Made by a program: the position numbers and the translations under genes
Assembly: GCF_010882125.1 (NCBI RefSeq)
Contig: NZ_JAAGVZ010000016.1
Coordinates: 1 to 64,000, forward strand
Direction: 5' to 3'
DNA: 64,000 nt
Source of the DNA: Peribacillus alkalitolerans
GTDB taxonomy: Bacteria > Bacillota > Bacilli > Bacillales > DSM-1321
Part shown: piece by piece, positions 57,277 to 64,000 of the stretch
Layout: every line of letters starts with the position of its first letter
Position numbering within the stretch: the stretch's first letter is position 1
Notes under the pieces: generated by a model
Seen by the model: the letters and a program-made list of their open reading frames with translations, nothing else
What the model was told of the DNA's origin: nothing
Database searches by the model: none

Positions 57277-57370
57277 TTGCATACCATGCAATTTTTTTCA
57301 ATAAAAAACCTTGTTTAAGTTATGAAAACGCTTTATTTTATCGAATTTCCACTTTGGCACGATACTTGCA
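57277..57370 (+). promoter_or_regulatory. Sigma-54 promoter of the bkd operon with upstream BkdR-like palindrome
   Basis: TTGGCAC-N5-TTGCA at 57354-57370 is a perfect -24/-12 promoter with GG and GC in place. 63 bases upstream of it lies the palindrome TTGCATACCATGCAA (57277-57291), a likely enhancer site for BkdR. Between them a catabolite-response-like ATGAAAACGCTTTAT (57322-57336) fits the cre consensus except at one position. Confidence 0.85.
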
Positions 57371-57423
57371 TATGTATAACGTGTCGAAAAAGTACCATTC
57401 CTAGAAAGGGTTGATGTCATAAC

Positions 57424-58338
57424 ATGGATTTACAACTGCTAGTAGAACAAGCAACCCATTTTGAAGAAAAAGTTGTTGCAGTAGCAGCAGCTGAAGATGA
57501 GGAAGTAATTGATGCGGTTGTTCAGGCAGTGAACTTTGGCATTGCGAGTTTTAAGCTTTTTGGAGAAAAAGAAAAAATCACTGCATTATTGGATGAAAAA
57601 CAATCTGGTATCTCAAAACACGAAAAGGTTGAGATTATCCATGCCCATTCCGCTCCATTAGCCGCCGAACTTGCAGTGAAATCTGTTCGTCTGAATGAAG
57701 CTGATGTATTGATGAAGGGAAATATTCCTACAGCACAAATATTAAAGGCAGTACTAAATAAGGAATACGGTCTGCGGACAGGCTCGGTTCTTTCTCATGT
57801 GGCAGCCTTTGAAGTGAGAGGATATGATCGTCTCCTTTTCGTAACTGATGCTGCCATGAATATTGCTCCAGATTTAACGCAAAAAGCCCAAATAATTCAA
57901 AACGCAGTCGATGTAGCACGTTCATTGGGTGTAGAAACACCGAAGGTAGCCCCATTGGCCGCAGTAGAGGTTGTCAATCCAGCGATGCAGGCAACATTGG
58001 ATGCAGCGAATCTGTCTCAAATGTGCGCTAGAGGTCAAATCAAAAATTGCATTGTTGATGGTCCTCTTGCATTGGATAATGCAGTTTCTCTAGAGGCAGC
58101 CCATCATAAAGGAATAAAGAGTGATGTAGCGGGTGTTGCGGACATTTTGGTTGTCCCTACCATTGAAGTCGGAAATGTTTTATACAAATCATTGATGTAC
58201 TTCGCAAATGCTAAAGTTGGAGCAGTAATTGCTGGTGCAAAAGCGCCAATCGTGTTAACTTCGAGAGCTGATTCAGCAGAAAGTAAATTATATTCACTTG
58301 CATTGGCAGTATGCTCAACTGCAAGAAAACAAAAATAA
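57424..58338 (+). CDS. ptb: Phosphate butyryltransferase Ptb
   Basis: A 304-residue enzyme of the PTA/PTB family transferring branched acyl or butyryl groups from CoA to phosphate. Recognisable: LMKGNIPTAQILKAVLNKEYGLRTG, LFVTDAAMNIAPD and GPLALDNAVS. With Buk it yields ATP from acyl-CoA formed by the Bkd complex. ATG after AAAGGGTTGATG. First gene after the sigma-54 promoter. Confidence 0.94.
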   Translation: MDLQLLVEQATHFEEKVVAVAAAEDEEVIDAVVQAVNFGIASFKLFGEKEKITALLDEKQSGISKHEKVEIIHAHSAPLAAELAVKSVRLNEADVLMKGNIPTAQILKAVLNKEYGLRTGSVLSHVAAFEVRGYDRLLFVTDAAMNIAPDLTQKAQIIQNAVDVARSLGVETPKVAPLAAVEVVNPAMQATLDAANLSQMCARGQIKNCIVDGPLALDNAVSLEAAHHKGIKSDVAGVADILVVPTIEVGNVLYKSLMYFANAKVGAVIAGAKAPIVLTSRADSAESKLYSLALAVCSTARKQK

Positions 58339-58425
58339 GGTTATACTTCTGGTTAGTACGCCAAGCGTTCCACCAGTCTAAATATAAAAACATTTAGTTG
58401 TCTATCTTAGGGAGGAATACACAAT

Positions 58426-59520
58426 ATGGAAATCTTCAAGTACTTAGAACAATACGATTACGAGCAAGTTGTATTTTGTCAGGATAAAACATCCGGGTTA
58501 AAGGCGATCATTGCAATCCATGATACTACTCTTGGACCTGCGCTTGGTGGAACACGTATGTGGACATATGAATCAGAAGAAGCTGCAATTGAAGATGCTT
58601 TACGTCTTGCAAAAGGTATGACTTATAAAAATGCAGCAGCTGGACTTAATTTAGGTGGAGGGAAAACAGTTATTATTGGAGACCCTCGTAAAGATAAAAA
58701 CGAAGAAATGTTCCGTGCATTCGGTAGATATATCCAAGGTTTGAACGGACGTTATATTACAGCTGAAGATGTTGGTACGACTGTTGCTGATATGGATTTA
58801 ATCCATGAAGAAACAAACTATGTAACAGGAATTTCTCCTGCATTCGGATCTTCAGGTAATCCATCACCTGTGACTGCATACGGTGTGTATCGTGGAATGA
58901 AAGCAGCTGCTAAAGCAGCATTCGGTACGGATTCACTAGAAGGAAAAGTAATCGCTGTCCAAGGTGTTGGAAACGTAGCTTTTAACCTTTGCCGTCACTT
59001 GCACGAAGAAGGAGCTCAATTAATCGTTACTGATATTAACAAAGAGGCTGTACAAAGAGCTGTTGAGGAGTTTGGTGCAAAAGCTGTTGAGCCTAATGAA
59101 ATCTATAGTGTAGATTGCGATATTTATGCACCATGTGCATTAGGTGCTACGATCAATGACCAAACAATTCCACAATTAAAAGCAAAAGTAATCGCTGGAG
59201 CTGCAAATAATCAGTTAAAAGATACACAGCATGGTGACATCATCCATGAAATGGGTATCGTTTACGCTCCTGATTATGTAATTAACGCTGGTGGTGTTAT
59301 TAACGTAGCTGACGAGCTTTATGGATATAACAAAGATCGTGCATTGAAGAAAGTTGAAGGGATTTACAATAACATTGAGAAAGTTATTGAAATCTCAAAA
59401 CGTGACGGCATTCCAACGTATGTAGCTGCAGATCGTATGGCAGAAGAAAGAATCGAAAGAATGAGAAATTCACGTAGTCAATTCTTACAAAACCCAAGAC
59501 ATATCTTAAACCAACGTTAA
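58426..59520 (+). CDS. bcd: Leucine dehydrogenase Bcd
   Basis: A 364-residue NAD-dependent enzyme deaminating leucine, valine and isoleucine to keto acids, the substrates of the Bkd complex. Glutamate/leucine dehydrogenase signature [17 protein letters not shown] with the catalytic lysine, [11 protein letters not shown] and NAD site [12 protein letters not shown]. Length equals family members. ATG after AGGGAGGAATACACAAT. Confidence 0.96.
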   Translation: MEIFKYLEQYDYEQVVFCQDKTSGLKAIIAIHDTTLGPALGGTRMWTYESEEAAIEDALRLAKGMTYKNAAAGLNLGGGKTVIIGDPRKDKNEEMFRAFGRYIQGLNGRYITAEDVGTTVADMDLIHEETNYVTGISPAFGSSGNPSPVTAYGVYRGMKAAAKAAFGTDSLEGKVIAVQGVGNVAFNLCRHLHEEGAQLIVTDINKEAVQRAVEEFGAKAVEPNEIYSVDCDIYAPCALGATINDQTIPQLKAKVIAGAANNQLKDTQHGDIIHEMGIVYAPDYVINAGGVINVADELYGYNKDRALKKVEGIYNNIEKVIEISKRDGIPTYVAADRMAEERIERMRNSRSQFLQNPRHILNQR

Positions 59521-59527
59521 TTAGTAT

Positions 59528-59553
59528 TAATTTGCATGGTCCCATGCAAATTA
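59528..59553. repeat. Perfect 12-bp-arm palindrome after bcd
   Basis: TAATTTGCATGG-tc-CCATGCAAATTA. No T-run follows, so it is a weak terminator at best. It contains TTGCAT..ATGCAA halves like the palindrome before ptb (57277-57291). Confidence 0.7.
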
Positions 59554-59592
59554 AAAAGAGTAAATGAAAAATGAGCTTAAAATGAAGAAAGC

Positions 59593-59668
59593 GCCAGGTG
59601 TCTTTTGTTGACTATATTGAAGAGTCATCTTTTGAAAATTCAATATGGGCAAGCGAAGAACACCTGGC
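59593..59668. repeat. Inverted repeat in the bcd-buk gap
   Basis: GCCAGGTGT (59593-59601) and ACACCTGGC (59660-59668) enclose 58 AT-rich bases. Perfect 9-bp arms could form a stem in the operon mRNA before buk. Meaning unknown. Confidence 0.5.
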
Positions 59669-59728
59669 TCTTAGTCTTAATAATCGTGATAAAGAAGAAA
59701 TTGGTAGTAAATATTGGAGGTTTAGAAG

Positions 59729-60838
59729 TTGCAAGATACAAAACATCGCATCCTTGTCATTAATCCCGGATCAACATCTACGAAAATCGGTGTATTTGAT
59801 AACGAAATGTCCGTTATGGAGAAAACTCTTAGACATGATGCAGAAACAATCGGTACTTTCGAAAATATCATTGATCAGTATGAATTTAGAAAGAACACCA
59901 TCCTTGAAGCACTGCATGAGGAAGGAATCAATATTTCCAAATTAAGCGCGGTTTGTGGTAGGGGTGGATTACTAAGGCCAATTGAAGGCGGTACATATTC
60001 CGTAAATGATCAAATGCTTCATGATTTAAGAATTGGCTTTAATGGACAGCATGCTTCTAACCTTGGTGGTATATTGGCATATGAAATTGCTCAAGGCCTA
60101 AATATTCCTTCATTTATTGTAGATCCTGTAGTGGTTGATGAAATGGACGATATTGCGAGAATTTCTGGATTTTCAAAAATCGAACGGAAAAGTATTTTTC
60201 ATGCATTGAATCAAAAAGCGGTTGCAAGAAGAGTTGCAAAAGAGCTAAACAAAAAATATAGCGATTTAAATTTGATTGTTGTTCATATGGGTGGTGGAAT
60301 TACAGTCGGTGCCCATAAGAACGGAAGAGTCATTGATGTAAACAACGGTTTGAATGGAGATGGTCCATTCAGTCCTGAAAGAGCTGGAACAGTTCCAGCT
60401 GGAGATTTAGTCAAGTTATGCTTCTCAGGTGATTATTATCGTGAAGAAGTAATGAAAATGTTAGTTGGCCAAGGTGGATTAGTTGGATACCTTGGAACTA
60501 ATGATGCTGTTCAAGTTGAAAAGATGATTACTAATGGAAACGTTGAAGCAAAGAAAATCTATTCAGCTATGGCCTACCAAGTGGCAAAGGAAGTAGGATC
60601 GGCTAGTGCTGTTCTTGCAGGTAAAGTCGATGCAATAATCCTTACAGGTGGTTTGGCATATGGGAAAGATTTTGTAGCCGATATTTCCTCAAGAATTAAT
60701 TGGATTGCAGATGTAATTGTTCAACCAGGAGAAGATGAGTTACAGGCCTTAACAGAAGGTGCATTGCGTGTTCTTCGCGGTGAAGAGGAAGCGAAGGTAT
60801 ATCCAAATTCAAACGCTAAAGTAACCGAAACGAAATAA
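59729..60838 (+). CDS. buk: Butyrate kinase Buk
   Basis: A 369-residue kinase of the acetate/butyrate kinase (ASKHA) family, producing ATP and free branched-chain acid from acyl phosphate. Signature [19 protein letters not shown] at the N-terminus, [13 protein letters not shown] and [12 protein letters not shown] in the second domain. TTG start 8 bases after TTGGAGG. Between bcd and lpdV as in B. subtilis. Confidence 0.95.
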   Translation: MQDTKHRILVINPGSTSTKIGVFDNEMSVMEKTLRHDAETIGTFENIIDQYEFRKNTILEALHEEGINISKLSAVCGRGGLLRPIEGGTYSVNDQMLHDLRIGFNGQHASNLGGILAYEIAQGLNIPSFIVDPVVVDEMDDIARISGFSKIERKSIFHALNQKAVARRVAKELNKKYSDLNLIVVHMGGGITVGAHKNGRVIDVNNGLNGDGPFSPERAGTVPAGDLVKLCFSGDYYREEVMKMLVGQGGLVGYLGTNDAVQVEKMITNGNVEAKKIYSAMAYQVAKEVGSASAVLAGKVDAIILTGGLAYGKDFVADISSRINWIADVIVQPGEDELQALTEGALRVLRGEEEAKVYPNSNAKVTETK

Positions 60839-60850
60839 GGAGGGGACAAA

Positions 60851-62287
60851 ATGGCTCAAGAATATGATTTGATCATACTAGGTGGAGGTACAGGTGGATA
60901 CGTAGCAGCAATCCGTGCTTCACAGCTTGGTTTAAAAACAGCAATCGTAGAAAAAGGGAAATTGGGTGGAACATGTCTTCACAAAGGATGTATCCCTTCA
61001 AAAGCATTATTGAGAAGTGCAGAAGTTTTCCATCAAACGAAAAATAGTGAGGCGTTCGGTGTAATTGCAGGAGAAGTTTCACTTGATTTTTCAAAGGTGC
61101 AAGAGCGTAAAGAAACAATTGTTAGCCAATTGCATCGTGGTGTTCAACATCTAATGAAGCAAGGGAAAATTGATGTATACGAGGGAACGGGGAGAATCCT
61201 CGGCCCATCTATTTTTTCACCGATGCCAGGCACCATCTCTGTAGAAATGAACGATGGTTCTGAGAATGAAATGTTGATTCCTAAAAACGTAATCATTGCT
61301 ACTGGTTCTCGTCCTAGAACACTACCAGGATTAGATATCGATAAAGATGGAAAATATGTAATGACTTCTGATGAAGCATTGGCGATGGAAACCTTACCAA
61401 AGTCAATCATTATTGTTGGTGGAGGAGTCATCGGTATAGAATGGGCTTCAATGTTAAATGACTTTGGCGTTGAAGTAACTGTAATTGAATATTCAGACCG
61501 CATCATACCTACTGAAGATAAAGAAATCTCCAAAGAAATGCAGCGTGTGCTAAAGAAAAAAGGAATCACTTTTGTGACAAGTGCAAAAGTAATGCCAGAA
61601 ACATTGCAAAAAGGTGAAGGTGAAGGTGTCGTAATTCAGGCTGAAGTGAAAAATGATGTCAAATCATTCACAGCTGAAAAAATGCTTGTTTCAGTTGGTC
61701 GACAAGCTAATGTTGAAGGTATTGGTATTGAACAAAATACTACTATCGAAATAGATAAGGGCTATCTCGTTACAAATGAGTTTTACCAAACAAAAGAATC
61801 CCATATCTATGCAATTGGTGATGTAATCGGTGGCTTACAACTTGCACATGTAGCTTCTCACGAAGGTATCACGGCTGTTGAGCATATCGCTAACTTAAAG
61901 CCGCACAAGCTAGATTACACATTGATTTCAAAATGTATCTACTCATCTCCAGAAGCTGCAAGTGTTGGGTTAACTGAAGATGAAGCAAAAGAAAAAGGAC
62001 ACAATGTGAAAATTGGTAAATTTTCATTCAAAGCAATCGGTAAAGCCTTAGTATTTGGTGAATCTGATGGCTTCGTGAAAATTGTAGCTGACAAAGATAC
62101 TGATGACATCCTTGGTGTTCATATGATTGGTCCACACGTAACAGATATGATATCTGAAGCAGGACTTGCGAAAGTATTGGATGCGACTCCTTGGGAAGTT
62201 GCCCATACGATTCATCCTCACCCTACATTATCCGAGGCAATCGGGGAAGCTGCATTAGCAGTAGATGGACTGGCAATTCATTCTTAA
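60851..62287 (+). CDS. lpdV: Dihydrolipoyl dehydrogenase LpdV (E3 of the Bkd complex)
   Basis: A 478-residue flavoprotein reoxidising dihydrolipoamide. FAD site LGGGTGGYVAAIRASQLG, redox disulfide GGTCLHKGCIPSKA, NAD site VGGGVIGIEWA, second FAD motif IYAIGDVIGG and C-terminal HPHPTLSE with the active-site histidine. Part of the branched-chain 2-oxo acid dehydrogenase complex. ATG after AAGGAGGGGAC. Confidence 0.95.
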   Translation: MAQEYDLIILGGGTGGYVAAIRASQLGLKTAIVEKGKLGGTCLHKGCIPSKALLRSAEVFHQTKNSEAFGVIAGEVSLDFSKVQERKETIVSQLHRGVQHLMKQGKIDVYEGTGRILGPSIFSPMPGTISVEMNDGSENEMLIPKNVIIATGSRPRTLPGLDIDKDGKYVMTSDEALAMETLPKSIIIVGGGVIGIEWASMLNDFGVEVTVIEYSDRIIPTEDKEISKEMQRVLKKKGITFVTSAKVMPETLQKGEGEGVVIQAEVKNDVKSFTAEKMLVSVGRQANVEGIGIEQNTTIEIDKGYLVTNEFYQTKESHIYAIGDVIGGLQLAHVASHEGITAVEHIANLKPHKLDYTLISKCIYSSPEAASVGLTEDEAKEKGHNVKIGKFSFKAIGKALVFGESDGFVKIVADKDTDDILGVHMIGPHVTDMISEAGLAKVLDATPWEVAHTIHPHPTLSEAIGEAALAVDGLAIHS

Positions 62288-62369
62288 TTAAAAATTAATT
62301 TAAATAGGCTCGTTTCTTAAAGATTGTTATTTTTCCGAGTAGGTTTTTAAAAGCAAAACGTTGTAGAGA

Positions 62370-62502
62370 GTTTGATTGGAGCGGAAGGTGCGAGACTCCT
62401 GCGGGAGCAGCGGGACAGGTGAGACCCCACAGGCGCAGGATGCGCCGAGGAGGCTCACAGCCCGCCCTGCGGAAAGCGAGCAGCCTGAAGAGGAAATCAA
62501 CC
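62370..62502. repeat. GC-rich Bacillaceae-type intergenic repeat, copy 4, inside the bkd operon
   Basis: Starts TTTGATTGGAGCGGAAGG, contains ACTCCTGCGGGA, GAGACCCCACAGG and GCCGAGGAGGCTCACAG and ends GAGGAAATCAACC. Orientation opposite to copies 1 and 2. Complementary arms could fold in the lpdV-bkdAA mRNA. Confidence 0.88.
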
Positions 62503-62586
62503 ACTCCTCACTTGCTAAATAGCAACAGCGTAAACGAAAACGGCCTTTAAATAATATTAGATAATCCTTGAGTTGGAGGGAAATTC

Positions 62587-63582
62587 ATGGTACAAAACCG
62601 TCATGAAGAATTAGGTCTTAGCAATGAGACACTATTAGAAATGTATGAAACCATGCTACTATCCCGTCGTATCGACGAGCGTATGTGGCTATTAAACCGT
62701 TCTGGTAAAATTCCATTCGTTATTTCTTGTCAAGGACAAGAAGCTGCCCAAGTCGGTGCAGCATTCGCATTGGACAAAGAAAAAGATTATGTATTGCCAT
62801 ATTACCGAGATGTAGGTGTTGTTTTACGATTCGGCATGACAGCTAAGGAACTAATGCTTTCTGGATTTGCAAAAGCAGAAGATCCAAACTCTGGTGGACG
62901 TCAAATGCCAGGTCACTTCGGTCAAAAGAAAAACCGCATCGTAACAGGTTCTTCTCCAGTAACGACTCAGGTTCCACATGCGGTAGGAATTGCTCTTGCG
63001 GGTAAAATGGAAGGCAAAGACCTTGTAACATTCACTACTTTCGGTGAAGGATCAAGTAACCAAGGTGATTTCCATGAAGGGGCTAACTTTGCAGGTGTTC
63101 ATAAGTTACCAGTCATCTTTATGTGTGAAAACAATAAATATGCAATTTCTGTTCCTATCGAAAAGCAATTAGCTTGTGAAAACGTATCTGACAGAGCGAT
63201 TGGTTACGGAATGCCAGGTGTGACTGTAGATGGAAATGATCCATTACAGGTATATAAGGCAGTAAAAGAAGCTGCTGATCGTGGAAGAAGAGGAGAAGGG
63301 CCAACTTTAGTTGAAACGATTTCTTATCGTTTAACGCCTCACTCCAGTGATGATGATGACAGAGCTTACAGATCTCCGAATGAAGTAGCTGAAGCTAAAA
63401 CGAAAGATCCAATTATTACATTTGGTGCATACTTAAAAGAATTTGGCATTATGAATGACGAAATCGAAAAGAGCATTAACGATGGAGTAATGCAAATCGT
63501 TAATGAAGCAACGGATTACGCAGAAAATGCACCGTACGCAGAACCAGAACATGCATTGAAATACGTATACGGTGATAAGTAA
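62587..63582 (+). CDS. bkdAA: 2-oxoisovalerate dehydrogenase E1 alpha subunit BkdAA
   Basis: A 331-residue thiamine-diphosphate-dependent E1 alpha subunit decarboxylating branched-chain keto acids, giving precursors of iso and anteiso fatty acids. ThDP motif GEGSSNQGDFHEGANFAGVHKLPVIF region (about 153-178), MPGHFG and SYRLTPHSSDDDD with the phosphorylation-loop-like site. ATG after TTGGAGGGAAATTC. It follows the repeat-filled 299-base gap after lpdV. Confidence 0.95.
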   Translation: MVQNRHEELGLSNETLLEMYETMLLSRRIDERMWLLNRSGKIPFVISCQGQEAAQVGAAFALDKEKDYVLPYYRDVGVVLRFGMTAKELMLSGFAKAEDPNSGGRQMPGHFGQKKNRIVTGSSPVTTQVPHAVGIALAGKMEGKDLVTFTTFGEGSSNQGDFHEGANFAGVHKLPVIFMCENNKYAISVPIEKQLACENVSDRAIGYGMPGVTVDGNDPLQVYKAVKEAADRGRRGEGPTLVETISYRLTPHSSDDDDRAYRSPNEVAEAKTKDPIITFGAYLKEFGIMNDEIEKSINDGVMQIVNEATDYAENAPYAEPEHALKYVYGDK

Positions 63583-63594
63583 GGGGGAAGAAGA

Positions 63595-64000
63595 ATGCCA
63601 GTAATTTCATATATTGATGCAGTAACAATGGCCATTCGTGAAGAAATGGAAAGAGACTCCCGTGTATTTGTTTTAGGGGAGGACGTTGGAAAAAAAGGTG
63701 GCGTATTTAAAGCGACTCACGGTCTATATGATCAATTTGGTGAAGATCGAGTAATTGATGCTCCACTTGCTGAATCTGCTATTGCAGGTGTTGGTATCGG
63801 TGCAGCTATGTATGGGATGAGACCGATTGCGGAAATGCAATTTGCGGATTTCATCATGCCGGCTGTTAACCAAATTATTTCTGAAGCTTCAAGAATCCGT
63901 TATCGCTCAAATAACGATTGGAGTTGCCCGATGGTAATTCGTGCTCCTTACGGTGGTGGAGTACATGGAGCTTTATATCACTCTCAATCGGTTGAGAAGG
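63595..64000 (+). CDS. bkdAB: 2-oxoisovalerate dehydrogenase E1 beta subunit BkdAB, truncated by the window edge
   Basis: The ATG at 63595 (MPVISYIDAVTMAIREEMER) after AAGGGGGAAG opens a frame that stays open to the window end, 135 codons. LGEDVGKKGGVFKAT, DAPLAESAIAGVGIGAA and MQFADFI are typical for E1 beta transketolase-like subunits, which complete the active site with BkdAA. The C-terminal part and bkdB should lie beyond the edge. Confidence 0.93.
   Translation, partial: MPVISYIDAVTMAIREEMERDSRVFVLGEDVGKKGGVFKATHGLYDQFGEDRVIDAPLAESAIAGVGIGAAMYGMRPIAEMQFADFIMPAVNQIISEASRIRYRSNNDWSCPMVIRAPYGGGVHGALYHSQSVEK

Noticed and set aside
59598-59945. 115-residue plus-strand frame overlapping buk
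   Set aside because: It runs out of frame into buk, and the part before buk (59598-59728) resembles no protein and lies in an inverted repeat.

Overview
The window comes from a low-GC Gram-positive endospore-forming lineage (Bacillaceae). Gene order follows the Bacillus subtilis yqgU-comG-yqh-spoIIIA-accBC-yqi-bkd stretch almost gene for gene. Typical Bacillus features are present: strong AGGAGG ribosome binding sites, many TTG/GTG starts, sigma-E and sigma-54 promoters, a tandem glycine riboswitch and Bacillaceae GC-rich intergenic repeats. I see no rRNA, tRNA or CRISPR.

Layout. 0-0.1 kb: right end of an IS3-family element cut by the window edge. 0.5-5.1 kb: YqgU-like lipoprotein, small membrane proteins YqgW and YqgY, a metallo-hydrolase (YqgX), a MidA-type methyltransferase and an ArsR/SufR-like regulator. 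5.5-9.5 kb: complete seven-gene comG competence-pilus operon, then aroK and yqzE. 10.2-12.7 kb: yqhG and the SNF2 helicase yqhH on the minus strand. 13-17.4 kb: glycine riboswitch, then gcvT-gcvPA-gcvPB. 17.5-28.5 kb: AAA ATPase, yqhL, lipM, nrdJ (class II ribonucleotide reductase with NrdR boxes), a splB relic, yqhO, yqhP, yqhQ, yqhR, aroQ, yqhT and efp. 29-34.3 kb: spoIIIAA-AH. 34.3-35.1 kb: an island of repeats and a dead IS1182-type transposase. 35.1-36.7 kb: chemotaxis receptor. 37-49.2 kb: accBC (with a FapR operator), yqhY, nusB, folD, xseAB, ispA, dxs, yqxC, ahrC and recN. 49.3-54.8 kb: spoIVB, a chimeric gene where spo0A should be, a GAF-domain protein and yqiK. 54.8-64 kb: yqzF and the sigma-54/BkdR-controlled branched-chain keto acid operon bkdR-ptb-bcd-buk-lpdV-bkdAA-bkdAB, running off the right edge.

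The most striking observation is at 51.0-52.2 kb. The spo0A position, directly after spoIVB, keeps the spo0A-type control region (0A boxes and a sigma-H-like promoter) and about the first 32 codons of Spo0A. The frame then runs straight into the C-terminal part of a FapA/DUF342 protein. The phosphorylation site, the rest of the receiver and the whole DNA-binding domain of Spo0A are absent from the window. If real and without a second copy, this cell cannot start sporulation through Spo0A. Two other observations fit relaxed selection on sporulation genes: spoIIIAD has ATC where its start codon should be, and only a stop-containing C-terminal relic of splB remains at 22.9-23.1 kb.

Gene-poor stretches: 157-497 and 1876-2248 hold nothing I recognise. 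5080-5503 is the comG/regulator divergent promoter region. 12705-13468 holds the riboswitch and tandem repeats. 19779-20275 holds a terminator and the nrdJ promoter. 22835-23243 holds a terminator and the splB relic. 28530-29115 holds a terminator, a GC-rich repeat and the sigma-E promoter. 34319-35141 is the repeat/IS island. 36657-37003 is the accB promoter. 39306-39773 holds a terminator and the nusB promoter. 50637-51017 is the spo0A control region.
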